64,000 nt of DNA from Cytophagales bacterium (GCA_022360015.1 JAKSDQ010000331.1:59925-123924), one strand, 5' to 3'; shown: positions 27,627 through 36,602, counted from the stretch's first letter. A program made the numbers and translations. The notes: generated by a model from the letters alone, not told the origin.

Positions 27627-27885
27627 ATAAGATGTTTTTTCTTCAACTGACGGCTTTGCCCTCGAGGAGGCAGGGGGTGTCATGAAACATGAAGCTAGGT
27701 AACATTCTTCATCCAATGGTGACAACCAACCTGATTAAACAGACACAGGCCTGAATCGCGTAGTAGCCATAATGCGACGCTGTCAGGAAGTTAACATGAG
27801 CTATCCGTCGCAAGCAGAAACGCGAGGGGGGAGCTGCCGTTCATTTTTACGTGATATTTTGGTAACCGGAAGCTATGAAAAGTGA
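27627..27885 (+). other. Structured-RNA-like segment, possible group II intron remnant
   Basis: Several local stems are visible: CCTG (27730-27733) with CAGG (27746-27749), and GCGACG (27774-27779) with CGTCGC (27806-27811) enclosing GTCAGGAAGTTAACATGAGC. The phrase style (CAACCTGATTAAACAGACAC, CTGAATCGCG, CCATAATGCG) reminds me of the 5' domain of bacterial group II introns, but no reverse transcriptase gene and no domain V are present, so it would be a dead fragment. This is recall-based and uncertain. Confidence 0.3.
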
Positions 27886-28968
27886 TTACCGGTATTTCGC
27901 CTTACCAAATATTGAACTACCAAGAATGTAAGTCAGCTTAATATTGGTAATAATATAAATGTCGTTATCAGCAGAATTGCCCCTGATGTTGGTGCCGTTT
28001 GCAAAGCTGCCATAACCTCTAATCAGATTATTGGCATCCCTGTTGTTAGAGATTTCAGCTACCAATGGGTTAGTCAGGGCGCGGGCCTGGCCTGACTCAA
28101 CGTCTACCAGTTCCCTGGAGCGGTCTGACATGGCTCTTGCCAGGTCGCTGTCAAGCGTGTTGAGGTCTACATAACGACCACTTACATCGTCAAGGTGATC
28201 AAAGAAGAGGTGACGGTAACCGATTTCAAAGCTTATGTCAAATGATTGGTTCACCATGCATCTTAAACCAATACCAACTGGTATGGCTACTTGAATTTTA
28301 CTGTACGTTTCTACCACACTACCTTCGGTATGTTGTCCCTCCGTTCCCAGTGGTTCCAGGGCCACCCATTTTCCGGCATCTTCCAAAGGCTGCCCGGAAT
28401 TAACATCGGTTTCAGGGACAAGACCCTTTGGATTATGATATAAAACTGCCAACCCGCCAAATACATAGGGTGTAAGGACAGGGCGACCGAGAAAAGTGTG
28501 GTAATTTGGTGTAATATCTATCACACCCTGGGCAGAAAACTCAAAAATATCGTTTCTAAATTGTAGATTTCTCACATATCTGAATCTGGAAAGCTCATCG
28601 TCAGGACTGGCAGATTTGAAGTCTGAGCCCTGCAGACGTCCATAAATCAGTGAACCTCTGATCCAGTACCGGGAGGCTACCTTACGTTCTAAATGTAAGC
28701 CGAAGCCCGGCCGTGTAAAAGAAATGTCTGTACTGGCTGCATTGGACTTTGGGGCGAGGTCTCCAAAGTAGTTTAAAGCATTCATACTAAATCCTATGGT
28801 TGTAAAGGCTTTTTTGCCAAATCCGCCTGCAAAGCCGCCTCTGTAGTTGGCGATGCGTTTGTTTTGGGCCCTTATTTGTCTGGTTCTGGATTTGGACTGA
28901 GCCATTACTTCATATTCGGCTATAAAAAAAAGGGTAAGCAATACTAGAACAGGTAACGTCTTTTTCAT
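27886..28968 (-). CDS. DUF6089-type outer-membrane protein, long form copy 2
   Basis: About 360 residues from the ATG at 28968; a TTG at 28980 is less likely. A signal peptide ends near 'EYEVMAQ', followed by the same Arg/Ser-rich region and strand order as copy 1. Shared blocks include 'RFRYVRNLQFRND', 'GLVPETDVN', 'LEPLGTEGQ', 'GYRHLFFDH.DDVSG' and 'ARAMSDRSRE'. The C-terminus 'IITNIKLTYILGSSIFG' is the last barrel strand. It is the DUF6089 gene nearest to nadK, and is separated from copy 1 by the repeat-bearing gap, which may uncouple their transcription. Confidence 0.82.
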   Translation of the reverse strand: MKKTLPVLVLLTLFFIAEYEVMAQSKSRTRQIRAQNKRIANYRGGFAGGFGKKAFTTIGFSMNALNYFGDLAPKSNAASTDISFTRPGFGLHLERKVASRYWIRGSLIYGRLQGSDFKSASPDDELSRFRYVRNLQFRNDIFEFSAQGVIDITPNYHTFLGRPVLTPYVFGGLAVLYHNPKGLVPETDVNSGQPLEDAGKWVALEPLGTEGQHTEGSVVETYSKIQVAIPVGIGLRCMVNQSFDISFEIGYRHLFFDHLDDVSGRYVDLNTLDSDLARAMSDRSRELVDVESGQARALTNPLVAEISNNRDANNLIRGYGSFANGTNIRGNSADNDIYIITNIKLTYILGSSIFGKAKYR

Positions 28969-29060
28969 AATCTCCACCAAATTAATCTTGCTTGAGGTAC
29001 AATAATTCTTTACTTGAACAAAGAACCCAAGTATTCCGATTTATTAAAAACCAATAATGG

Positions 29061-29936
29061 TTAATTCCTGACGTCCAGGCCCCAGTTGAGTTTTTGACGT
29101 AAGTTATCCAGGAAATTATAACCGTCCAGCTTAACGAGTTTTACGCTAAATTGCTCCTTTTTGACAGCCAGTTGAATGGAGGCATCGACTGTATAGGATC
29201 TGGAGTCCAGTGAAACCAGGAAATTTTTGCTACGCCCCTCAATTTCAAAGGAAATGACACTTTTATCTGAAACAATCATGGGCCGAACATTCAAATTGTG
29301 AGGGCTCACCGGGGTGATAATGAAGTTGTTGGATTGTGGTAATACCAGTGGGCCTCCGCAGCTTAAGGAATAACCGGTAGATCCGGTAGGTGTGGAAACG
29401 ATCAATCCATCTGCCCAGTATGAATTCAGATATTCCCCGTCTATGTAGGCATGAACTACGATCATGGAGGAAGTATCTTTTTTAAGAATGGTCATTTCAT
29501 TTAAGCCGAAATTCAGGTCATCAAAAATATCCCTGTCTGCGATCAGGTGTATTAAGGAACGCTGGTCTATTTTATAGTAATCCTTGTACAAAGCTTCTAT
29601 GGCATTGCTGATCCGGTCACGGGGCGTGGTGGCCAGAAAGCCAAGCCTGCCCATATTAATGCCTAAAATGGGTGTTTCAAGGGACCCGACATGTGTTACT
29701 GCTTCGAGCAGCGTGCCATCACCGCCTACTGAAACCATAAAGTCAACCTCCGATAAATCGTCCTTTAGCTGATAGGTATCGTATTTTCCTGTTTTAATTC
29801 CAGAGCAGGCCAATCGGTCATGAAAATACCCGGATACCAGCAAATCGGCTTTTTTCAGGTTTAGTTCATTAAACAAGCCCTGGATATATGTTAAACTGTC
29901 TTCATTGAACTTTCTGCCATGGATAGCTATTTTCAT
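29061..29936 (-). CDS. nadK: NAD kinase
   Basis: A 291-residue enzyme that phosphorylates NAD to NADP with ATP. The ATG at 29936 is preferred over a TTG six bases earlier. The catalytic GGDGT motif is in 'SVGGDGTLLEAVTHVGS', the NE motif in 'FGLNEMTI', and the Gly-rich conserved region in 'TPTGSTGYSLSCGGPL'. Length is normal. It lies between a CBS protein and DUF6089 genes, a familiar order in Bacteroidota. Confidence 0.97.
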   Translation of the reverse strand: MKIAIHGRKFNEDSLTYIQGLFNELNLKKADLLVSGYFHDRLACSGIKTGKYDTYQLKDDLSEVDFMVSVGGDGTLLEAVTHVGSLETPILGINMGRLGFLATTPRDRISNAIEALYKDYYKIDQRSLIHLIADRDIFDDLNFGLNEMTILKKDTSSMIVVHAYIDGEYLNSYWADGLIVSTPTGSTGYSLSCGGPLVLPQSNNFIITPVSPHNLNVRPMIVSDKSVISFEIEGRSKNFLVSLDSRSYTVDASIQLAVKKEQFSVKLVKLDGYNFLDNLRQKLNWGLDVRN

Positions 29937-29987
29937 TGTCAAATGTTTGTCCCGTTTGTAAAGGCAGTTAAATGTGGATAAAAGAAT

Positions 29988-30653
29988 TTACATTTCCAGG
30001 TATTTCATTAATATATCCAGTCTTTCCTGCTCGGTGGCCGTATGTTTGGTTTCGTGGAATCTGGCAATAATCTTATACCCAAACCGCTCCAGGGTAGCGG
30101 TTATGTGAGATAGATCTGTTTTATTGATTTTTATGGTAAGTTTGATTTTGTTGGGGTCCAATAGGTCATTGGTGATCCAGGCACTCAGTATTTTCGCGCT
30201 TTCGGCTTCGATCAGGCGGCTGACTTCAGCCAGTGAATAATCTATTTGATTTAATGATAATACAAAAATCCCGCCTGCACTCTGCACGGCCGCCGTCTGG
30301 GCGAATACCGCTATGGTATCTTCTATGTTGATTACCCCGTGATATTGACTATCTTCATCCAACACGGCAATGATTTGTGCCTTGTTGTCTGAAGCTATTT
30401 TGATGACATCGTAGATATGCTGGTGAAAATATACAAAGCATTTTTCCCCTTCCAGGTTAAATTCCTCTATGTTTTTGTCGAGATTGTTTTCCTCTAATAT
30501 AATGTTTTCCGATATCAACCCCTTATAATAGCCGTTTTCCAAAACCGGTAACTGGTTGGTCCTTAACTCTTCCATCCATTTCAGCGCCTTCGATGCCGGA
30601 TCAGTCATCTTCAGTGGTGGAATCATCTGGTTTATTATCTCTATCGCTATCAT
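29988..30653 (-). CDS. CBS-domain protein upstream of nadK
   Basis: A 221-residue soluble protein with two CBS motifs in the first 140 residues ('PALKWMEELRTNQLPVLENG'-type and 'IAVLDEDSQYHGVINIEDTIAV'), followed by a ferredoxin-like, ACT-like C-terminal domain ('GIFVLSLNQIDYSLAEVSRLIE', 'LTIKINKTDLSHITATLERFGYKI'). CBS pairs bind adenine nucleotides, so it may sense energy or NAD(P)-related ligands for a neighbour such as nadK, which begins 52 bases downstream. That link is inference. Confidence 0.85.
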   Translation of the reverse strand: MIAIEIINQMIPPLKMTDPASKALKWMEELRTNQLPVLENGYYKGLISENIILEENNLDKNIEEFNLEGEKCFVYFHQHIYDVIKIASDNKAQIIAVLDEDSQYHGVINIEDTIAVFAQTAAVQSAGGIFVLSLNQIDYSLAEVSRLIEAESAKILSAWITNDLLDPNKIKLTIKINKTDLSHITATLERFGYKIIARFHETKHTATEQERLDILMKYLEM

Positions 30654-30705
30654 AACTAATCTGGATAACCTGATCTTTTAACTATCCTAATCAAAAACTT
30701 TGCCA

Positions 30706-31476
30706 TCATACTTCCACCTTTTCTTCTATAAATTCCTCAATAATATCGTTGAACTTATCCGGATGTTCCATCATCGGCGCATGACAGCATCGGTCAATAA
30801 ACTTTAATTTTGAATTTGACAACAACCTGTTGAATTCGTGTGCGACCATTGGCGGGGTGATCGTATCATTCAAACCCCAAATCAGCAAAGCAGGGGTTTT
30901 TATAGAAGGAATTTCAGCAGCCATATTATGCCTCTGGGCAGATTTGGCAATGGCCACGATTTTCAGGCACTTGGGAACACTTTTGGTGATGGCGAACACC
31001 TCATCGATCAATTCTTTGGTAGCCGTTTTCGGGTCATAGAAGGTATACTCTACCCGCTCTTTGATGTAATCATAGCTGCCTCTTCTCGGAAATGACCCGC
31101 CCATGGAGTTTTCAAACAACCCTGAACTTCCGGTTAGCACCATTTTTTTAACATTTCCCTGATGTTTTAGCGTGTAAATAAGGGCAATGTGCCCACCTAA
31201 GGAATTGCCCATAAGAATCACATCTTGGAGATCGAATGTGTCTATGAACCCCTCGAGGTATTCAACAAGCCCATTCAGTTTTGCCTCCCTCACAGGCATC
31301 TCGTAAATGGGAAGCATGGGAATAATCACCCTGAAGTTTTGTCTAAACTTGTTAATAACACCTTCCCAGTTACTTAACGCACCGAATAAACCATGAAGCA
31401 ACAAAACGGTCCGTCCACTACCTTCATCAATGTACTGGTAAGGCCCTGATTTTTTTAAATGGTAATCTGCTTTCAT
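30706..31476 (-). CDS. Alpha/beta hydrolase
   Basis: About 256 residues from the ATG at 31476; a TTG at 31506 would add ten. The fold's features are complete: oxyanion loop 'LLHGLFGALSNWEG', nucleophile elbow GNSLGG, acid in 'LIWGLNDTITPP' and His in 'RCCHAPMMEHPDKFN'. No signal peptide, so cytoplasmic. The substrate is unknown; esterases and C-C hydrolases share this pattern. It lies 53 bases upstream of the CBS-nadK genes on the same strand. Confidence 0.88.
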   Translation of the reverse strand: MKADYHLKKSGPYQYIDEGSGRTVLLLHGLFGALSNWEGVINKFRQNFRVIIPMLPIYEMPVREAKLNGLVEYLEGFIDTFDLQDVILMGNSLGGHIALIYTLKHQGNVKKMVLTGSSGLFENSMGGSFPRRGSYDYIKERVEYTFYDPKTATKELIDEVFAITKSVPKCLKIVAIAKSAQRHNMAAEIPSIKTPALLIWGLNDTITPPMVAHEFNRLLSNSKLKFIDRCCHAPMMEHPDKFNDIIEEFIEEKVEV

Positions 31477-31608
31477 GATCCAACCTATAAATTGTCGTCT
31501 TTGCAAAATAACAAAAATTAAAAGATAATCAATTCAGAATACCTTTAATTCTGTCATAATATTTTCCCGGCATCACTATAAAGCATTGGAAACAAGTGCG
31601 TTAAGAAA

Positions 31609-32145
31609 TTATGCCGATGGGGGTTCGATAAGGTCTTTGATGGCTGCTATCAGATCACCTGTAAAAGGAATAAAAGACGAGATCACTTCGATGGTTTTCG
31701 GCCCCAGTGGTTCAATGTACGGATAGATGAAAGATGCCTGCTGTGTTTCTTCCGGTATCCGGAATCCAACCAGGTGGGTTAACCACAAAAGTATGCTCAC
31801 AGCAATGCCCCATTTCAAGACGCCCAACAGCGCCCCTGCGAAGTTATCGAGGCTTCCAAGCAGCGTGAGATCGAGTGCTTTTTTAATGGTTCTCCCCAGC
31901 AAATTAATCAGCACCAGAATAATCAAAAAGATCAATATAAAGGCAATGTATGGGACCAAATGGCTGAAATTGCCAAAATGCATATTTAAAAATGCAATCC
32001 CCGTATGCAGTAATTTAAACCCTCCGATGACAGCAATGACCAGCGCTGCTATACCGACTACTTCGATCAACAGCCCTTTTTGAAAACCCCTGAAAGCCCC
32101 GATCAGCAGGATAATCAGCAATATGACATCGAGGGTATTCATCAT
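31609..32145 (-). CDS. CvpA family inner-membrane protein
   Basis: A 178-residue protein with four hydrophobic helices (about 5-25, 28-50, 62-85, 100-122) and the CvpA opening 'LDVILLIILLIGAFRGFQKGLLIEV', where the 'G.F.G..KG' pattern is the family mark. CvpA is needed for colicin V export in E. coli and has been linked to envelope homeostasis. The start lies one base from the stop of the YqeY gene, so the two are translationally coupled. Confidence 0.88.
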   Translation of the reverse strand: MMNTLDVILLIILLIGAFRGFQKGLLIEVVGIAALVIAVIGGFKLLHTGIAFLNMHFGNFSHLVPYIAFILIFLIILVLINLLGRTIKKALDLTLLGSLDNFAGALLGVLKWGIAVSILLWLTHLVGFRIPEETQQASFIYPYIEPLGPKTIEVISSFIPFTGDLIAAIKDLIEPPSA

Positions 32146-32601
32146 TTATGTCCCTGTAAGCATGGCCTTTACCAGTGTGGAGATGGTCTTGCCATCAGCC
32201 TTGCCGGCCAGCTTTTTGGTAGCTGCCCCCATTACCTTGCCCATGTCCTGAGGGCCAGCCGCACCTAACTCAGCGATGAGGGCCTTTAATGTTTCCCTTA
32301 ATTCCTCCTCAGACAGTTGCTTGGGCAGGTAGCGGTTTATGACTTCCAGTTCCAACAGCTCCTTATCTGCCAGTTCATCCCTTCCTTTTTCCCTGTAAAG
32401 TTCGGCTGAGTCCTTTCTTTGCTTTGCAGCTTTCATCAGTAATTTCATTTCCTGATCCTGTGACAAGGCATGCTGAGCGCCTTTTTCAGTCTCAGCCAAC
32501 AAAATCAAGGATTTAATACCCCGCAATGCCGTTAATTCATCTTTTTGTTTGGCCAACATTGCTTTTTTGATATCGCCTTCGATTTGCTGCTTTAAACTCA
32601 T
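32146..32601 (-). CDS. GatB/YqeY domain protein
   Basis: A 151-residue protein composed only of the YqeY domain, the tail domain of the GatB amidotransferase subunit that contacts tRNA. Visible family blocks are 'LKQQIEGDIKKAMLAKQKDELTALRGIKS', 'LLMKAAKQRKDSAELYREKGRDELADKE' and the C-terminal 'GKVMGAATKKLAGKADGK'. Stand-alone forms are widespread, and their role is unproven. It is the first gene of the minus-strand block and diverges from pdxJ with 63 bases between them. Confidence 0.9.
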   Translation of the reverse strand: MSLKQQIEGDIKKAMLAKQKDELTALRGIKSLILLAETEKGAQHALSQDQEMKLLMKAAKQRKDSAELYREKGRDELADKELLELEVINRYLPKQLSEEELRETLKALIAELGAAGPQDMGKVMGAATKKLAGKADGKTISTLVKAMLTGT

Positions 32602-32664
32602 ATGTGCTTACTTTATGTATTAATTATTAACTTGCAGGCAAAGTTATACATTTTTTGAAAAGTA

Positions 32665-33381
32665 ATGACCAAGCTTAGTGTTAATGTAAACAAATTTGCT
32701 ACGTTAAGAAATGCCAGAGGTGGAAATAATCCTAACCTGGTAAATGTGGCTAAAGACTGTGAAGCTTTTGGTGCACAGGGCATTACAGTTCATCCAAGGC
32801 CCGATGAACGTCATATTACCTATCAGGATGTGATGGATTTACAGCAAGTGGTGACCACAGAGTTTAATATCGAGGGCTACCCTGACAAGCGTTACCTGCA
32901 AATCATAGAGAAAGTCAGACCTGTACAAGCCACCCTGGTTCCCGATGAACCCGATGTTTTAACTTCAAATGCTGGTTGGGATACGGTCAGAAACGCTTCA
33001 TTACTGAAGGAAATTGTCAGTGAGTTAAAAAAGTTAGACGTCAGGGTGTCGTTATTTGTGGATCCTGCTATCAGGCAGGTGGAGGGGGCGGTAGCGGCAG
33101 GTGCCGATCGGATTGAATTGTATACCGAACCCTATGCTGCGAATTTTGCAGGTTGTAAGGAAGCCGCGGTGGCGCCATATGTAAAGGCCGCCGGCAAGGC
33201 CAGGGAACTGGGGATTGCGGTCAACGCCGGCCATGATCTGGATTTATATAATCTTTATTTTCTGAAAAAGCAGATCCCCTTTTTAGCGGAAGTATCGATT
33301 GGTCATGCCCTGGTCTGTGATGCGCTTTATTATGGCCTGGAAAATACAATTCAAATGTATCTCAGGGAATTAAATAAATAA
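32665..33381 (+). CDS. pdxJ: Pyridoxine 5'-phosphate synthase
   Basis: A 238-residue TIM-barrel enzyme that condenses 1-deoxyxylulose-5-phosphate with 3-amino-2-oxopropyl phosphate in vitamin B6 synthesis. Motifs include 'LSVNVNKFATLRNARGGNNPN', 'AQGITVHPRPDERHI', 'QATLVPDEPD' and 'AGHDLDLYNL', with a final 'VSIGHALVCDALYYGLENTI'. The catalytic Glu and His residues sit in these blocks. A hydrolase gene begins 12 bases downstream. Confidence 0.97.
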   Translation: MTKLSVNVNKFATLRNARGGNNPNLVNVAKDCEAFGAQGITVHPRPDERHITYQDVMDLQQVVTTEFNIEGYPDKRYLQIIEKVRPVQATLVPDEPDVLTSNAGWDTVRNASLLKEIVSELKKLDVRVSLFVDPAIRQVEGAVAAGADRIELYTEPYAANFAGCKEAAVAPYVKAAGKARELGIAVNAGHDLDLYNLYFLKKQIPFLAEVSIGHALVCDALYYGLENTIQMYLRELNK

Positions 33382-33393
33382 TAAATACTACCA

Positions 33394-34155
33394 ATGCCTT
33401 TATTTTTTAGAGAAGTGGGGAGCGGACCGCAGGTAATTATTTTACATGGTCTTTTCGGCTCCTCTGACAATTGGCTTAGTATAGCCAAGACGTTGGCCAC
33501 TGATTACCAGGTAATATTACCCGACCTTAGAAATCATGGACAGTCTTTCCATAACGAAGCCTTCGATTACCAGTCTATGAGTATCGATTTGCTTGACTTT
33601 GTTCAAGCGCATAATATCATCGATCCGGTCGTACTGGGCCATTCACTGGGAGGTAAAGTGGCTATGAATTTTGCCGTGCGTAACCCCTCGATGATTGATA
33701 AGCTGATTGTCGTAGACATTGGTCCCGGAGCATATGCTGTTCATCATCATCAAATTTTAAAGGGATTGAACAGCATCGATTTAGGCAAAGTGAAATCACG
33801 GAAAGACGCCGACAGTATGTTGTCGGTGTATGTACCTGAGCCGGGCATCAGGCAGTTTTTGCTTAAAAATTTAGGCAGAAACGGTGATGGGGCATTTACA
33901 TGGAAGTTAAACCTGCCGGTGATTACCAGGGAAATTGAAAAAGTAGGAGAGCCGTTACAGGGGGAAGCCAGTTTTTCAAAACCTTCACTTTTCATCAGAG
34001 GTGGCCGATCGGATTATATACAAAATGGAGATATTCAGTTGATAAACCGTATTTTTCCGGATAACCGGTTGGTGACCATCGAAGATGCCGGGCATTGGGT
34101 ACATGCGGAAAAACCAGCGGAATTTATATCGGCGGTCAGGCAGTTTTTGGGATAG
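33394..34155 (+). CDS. Alpha/beta hydrolase (YbfF-type esterase)
   Basis: A 253-residue cytoplasmic hydrolase. The oxyanion part is 'ILHGLFGSSDNWLSIAK', the nucleophile elbow GHSLGGK, and the His region 'EDAGHWVHAEKPAEF'. These match the YbfF/abhydrolase-11 esterase family, which act on acyl-CoA or short esters, though the natural substrate is usually unknown. It sits between pdxJ and an RsmI-like methylase at short spacing (12 and 15 bases), so they form one operon. Confidence 0.9.
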   Translation: MPLFFREVGSGPQVIILHGLFGSSDNWLSIAKTLATDYQVILPDLRNHGQSFHNEAFDYQSMSIDLLDFVQAHNIIDPVVLGHSLGGKVAMNFAVRNPSMIDKLIVVDIGPGAYAVHHHQILKGLNSIDLGKVKSRKDADSMLSVYVPEPGIRQFLLKNLGRNGDGAFTWKLNLPVITREIEKVGEPLQGEASFSKPSLFIRGGRSDYIQNGDIQLINRIFPDNRLVTIEDAGHWVHAEKPAEFISAVRQFLG

Positions 34156-34170
34156 CTATTTAAATCAACC

Positions 34171-34899
34171 ATGCCCATGAGTGAAAAAGGTAAATTATAC
34201 CTGATCCCAACCGTGATTGCCGAACATACTCACGACCAGGTCATTTTGCCGGCAGTCAAAGCGATTATGAAGGAGTTGGATTACTTTCTGGTAGAAAATA
34301 TCAGAACCGCCAGGCGATTTATCAGTGCTTTAAAAACCGGGAAAGTCATTGAAGATATCCATTTTGAAATACTTGACAAACGCAGTGCCGCCGGGCAGGT
34401 AGAGGTCATGCTTAAACCAGCACTTACCGGAACTGATATCGGACTGATGTCTGAGGCTGGTTGTCCGGGAATTGCAGACCCGGGTGCCTTGGCCGTAAAC
34501 CTGGCACATAAGATGGACATCCGGGTAATACCCCTTGTAGGGCCATCTGCTATCTGTTTGGCCCTGATGTCGTCCGGGCTAAGCGGACAATGTTTCAAGT
34601 TCCACGGTTACCTGCCTATTGAGCGGCAAAAGAGGATTAGCAAAATTAGATATCTTGAGAGCGAATCCCAAAAACATCACCAGTCACAAATATTTATGGA
34701 AACTCCCTATCGTAATGAACAAATGCTAAAGGATCTAATGGATCATTGCAGGTCTGAGACGCAGCTTTGTGTCGCGAGAAGTATCACCGGTGAAAATGAG
34801 TTCATAAAGACCCAAACGATTGCAGCGTGGAAGCGTAACCAGCCGGCTTTGAACAAGAGGCCAACAGTTTTTGTGTTGTATGCAGGAAGTAAAGTATAA
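34171..34899 (+). CDS. Tetrapyrrole-methylase-fold SAM methyltransferase, RsmI-related
   Basis: A 242-residue SAM-dependent methyltransferase of the RsmI (16S rRNA C1402 2'-O) superfamily. The fold marks are 'KGKLYLIPTVIAEH' at the N-terminus, 'VENIRTARRFISAL', and the SAM loop 'SEAGCPGIADPGALAVNLAHK', then 'RVIPLVGPSAICLALMSSGL'. The N-terminal motif differs from true RsmI, which has P-T-P-I-G-N, so this is a divergent paralogue common in Bacteroidota and its target may differ. A second start at 34177 is possible. Confidence 0.82.
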   Translation: MPMSEKGKLYLIPTVIAEHTHDQVILPAVKAIMKELDYFLVENIRTARRFISALKTGKVIEDIHFEILDKRSAAGQVEVMLKPALTGTDIGLMSEAGCPGIADPGALAVNLAHKMDIRVIPLVGPSAICLALMSSGLSGQCFKFHGYLPIERQKRISKIRYLESESQKHHQSQIFMETPYRNEQMLKDLMDHCRSETQLCVARSITGENEFIKTQTIAAWKRNQPALNKRPTVFVLYAGSKV

Positions 34900-34961
34900 T
34901 TCGATCTTCTTTTATACAATAAATCAATTCATAAAATGATTCGACTTTATCACAATTTAAT

Positions 34962-34969
34962 TAATTTTG
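34962..34969 (+). promoter_or_regulatory. Putative -7 element of the metK promoter
   Basis: TAATTTTG fits the Bacteroidota TAnnTTTG element and lies 35 bases before the metK ATG. The -33 part is poor (TTCGAC near 34940). No SAM-riboswitch fold was recognised in the 104-base gap. Confidence 0.35.
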
Positions 34970-35003
34970 CGCTCCCAAATAATGATTTAAACTAAATACA
35001 AGT

Positions 35004-36266
35004 ATGCCATATTTATTCACCTCAGAATCAGTTGCCGAAGGTCATCCTGACAAGGTAGCAGACCAGATATCAGATGCACTGATAGATAATTTTTTGGCTT
35101 TTGATCCCAACTCGAAAGTTGCCTGCGAAACTTTGGTAACCACCGGATTGACCATTTTAAGCGGAGAGGTCAAATCGGAGGCCTACCTGGACGTACAACA
35201 AATTGCCAGGGATGTAATCGACAGGATTGGCTATAACAAAGGAGAATACATGTTCGACGCTAACTCATGTGGCGTTATTTCAACGATTCATGAGCAATCA
35301 CCTGAGATCAACCAGGGTGTTGACAGGAGTACCCCCGAAGAGCAGGGTGCCGGTGACCAGGGCATGATGTTTGGCTATGCCACTTCGGAAAGTGATAACT
35401 ATATGCCCCTGGCGTTAGATTTGTCTCATAAGATCCTGATTGAACTGGCCAAACTCAGAAGGGAAAACGATGAGATAAAATATCTGAGGCCCGATGCCAA
35501 ATCGCAAGTGACCATCGAATATTCCGATGACAACCGGCCACAGCGGATTGACACCATTGTCATCTCTACCCAACACGATGAATTCGATACGGAAGCCAAT
35601 ATGCTCAACAAGATAAAAGATGATATGATCAACATCCTGATACCCCGTGTTAAAGCGCAGGTAAAACCGGAACTGCGGGGATTATTCAACGGGACGATCA
35701 AGTATCACATTAATCCCACCGGCAAATTTGTGATTGGTGGTCCGCACGGGGATACAGGGCTTACAGGCAGGAAAATTATCGTTGATACCTACGGTGGCAA
35801 AGGCGCACACGGGGGTGGTGCATTTTCAGGAAAAGATCCTTCTAAAGTTGACAGGTCGGCAGCTTATGCCACGAGGCACATTGCTAAAAACCTGGTAGCT
35901 GCCGGAGTGTCTGACGAGATTCTGGTACAGGTTTCTTATGCGATAGGCGTGGCGAAACCAATGGGAATATATATAAATACTTATGGTAAATCAAATGTAA
36001 ATCTCACAGATGGTGAAATCGCGACCAAGGTTGGTGAAATATTCGATATGCGGCCTTTTGCCATTGAGCAACGTCTTAAGTTAAGATCCCCTATTTATAG
36101 TGACACGGCCGCCTATGGTCATATGGGCAGGGAGTCGGAGACCAAAAAGCTCACTTTTAAAAATACTAACGGGCGGGAGGTTGTTCATGAAGTGGAAACT
36201 TTTACCTGGGAAAAACTTGACTATGTCGATCAGCTTAAGGAAGTTTTTAAAGGTTTTTTCAAATGA
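35004..36266 (+). CDS. metK: S-adenosylmethionine synthetase
   Basis: A 420-residue enzyme making SAM from methionine and ATP. Start '[21 protein letters not shown]' carries the GHPDK motif, followed by '[12 protein letters not shown]' and the phosphate loop '[18 protein letters not shown]'. It is a little longer than the 384-residue E. coli protein because of insertions of the Bacteroidota type. It ends at a strong terminator. Confidence 0.98.
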   Translation: MPYLFTSESVAEGHPDKVADQISDALIDNFLAFDPNSKVACETLVTTGLTILSGEVKSEAYLDVQQIARDVIDRIGYNKGEYMFDANSCGVISTIHEQSPEINQGVDRSTPEEQGAGDQGMMFGYATSESDNYMPLALDLSHKILIELAKLRRENDEIKYLRPDAKSQVTIEYSDDNRPQRIDTIVISTQHDEFDTEANMLNKIKDDMINILIPRVKAQVKPELRGLFNGTIKYHINPTGKFVIGGPHGDTGLTGRKIIVDTYGGKGAHGGGAFSGKDPSKVDRSAAYATRHIAKNLVAAGVSDEILVQVSYAIGVAKPMGIYINTYGKSNVNLTDGEIATKVGEIFDMRPFAIEQRLKLRSPIYSDTAAYGHMGRESETKKLTFKNTNGREVVHEVETFTWEKLDYVDQLKEVFKGFFK

Positions 36267-36290
36267 AAAAAGGGGTTTTGACCCCTTTTT
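36266..36290 (+). terminator. Intrinsic terminator of metK, also facing hpf
   Basis: A stem of AAAAAGGGGT and ACCCCTTTTT with a TTTG loop runs from the metK stop codon to 36290. The A and T runs on both sides make it bidirectional for metK and the convergent hpf gene. Confidence 0.85.
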
Positions 36291-36311
36291 ATCGATATGC
36301 TGCTTTTGATA

Positions 36312-36602
36312 TTATAACTTTTCCTTATACTTATTGATCTGTTTTCTAAGTGCTTCTACAGCCTGGTCTGTGGCAGCCTCGAAGCTTTTGGACTGTTCTT
36401 TCGCAAAAAGTTGCTGGCCGGGCATATTTAATTTGATCTCAACGATTTTGTTTTCGTTTTTAACATCCTTGTTTAACCTCAAAAATACCTCTCCGTCGAT
36501 AATTCTATCGAAATACGTTTCCAGTTTCCCTGTTTTTTTGTGGATAAAATCTAACAGCTTTTTGTCGGCGTCAAAGTGGATGGAATGCATTTGTAACTTC
36601 AT
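36312..36602 (-). CDS. hpf: Short-form ribosome hibernation-promoting factor
   Basis: A 96-residue HPF/RaiA domain. The pattern of two helices beside a four-strand sheet is visible ('MHSIHFDADKKLLDFIHKKTGKLETYFD', 'VEIKLNMPGQQLFAKEQSKSFEAATDQAVEALRKQINKYKEKL'). Short HPF binds the 30S subunit and aids 100S dimer formation or silencing in stationary phase. It follows xerC by 29 bases on the minus strand in the order rpsU-xerC-hpf, as in many Bacteroidota. The tRNA-tuf genes often seen after hpf are absent here, where metK converges. Confidence 0.93.
   Translation of the reverse strand: MKLQMHSIHFDADKKLLDFIHKKTGKLETYFDRIIDGEVFLRLNKDVKNENKIVEIKLNMPGQQLFAKEQSKSFEAATDQAVEALRKQINKYKEKL

Larger units (their letters stand above)
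27247..27885. other. 639-base non-coding gap holding an inverted-repeat element and a structured segment
   Basis: The gap separates two duplicated DUF6089 genes and is the only long interruption in this minus-strand run. 27247-27470 is AT-rich with no clear signal. 27471-27626 is a nested inverted-repeat element. 27627-27885 is GC-richer, has several short stems and looks like a piece of structured RNA gene. A 69-residue open frame over the inverted repeat is not credible as a gene. Confidence 0.6.

Noticed and set aside
27437..27646. 69-residue minus-strand open frame in the DUF6089 gap
   Set aside because: It lies wholly over the inverted-repeat element and its sequence mirrors the repeat arms. 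No start context or homology is evident.
34900..35003. SAM riboswitch before metK
   Set aside because: The gap is AT-rich, only 104 bases, and shows no multi-stem fold or conserved riboswitch bases. A plain promoter fits better.
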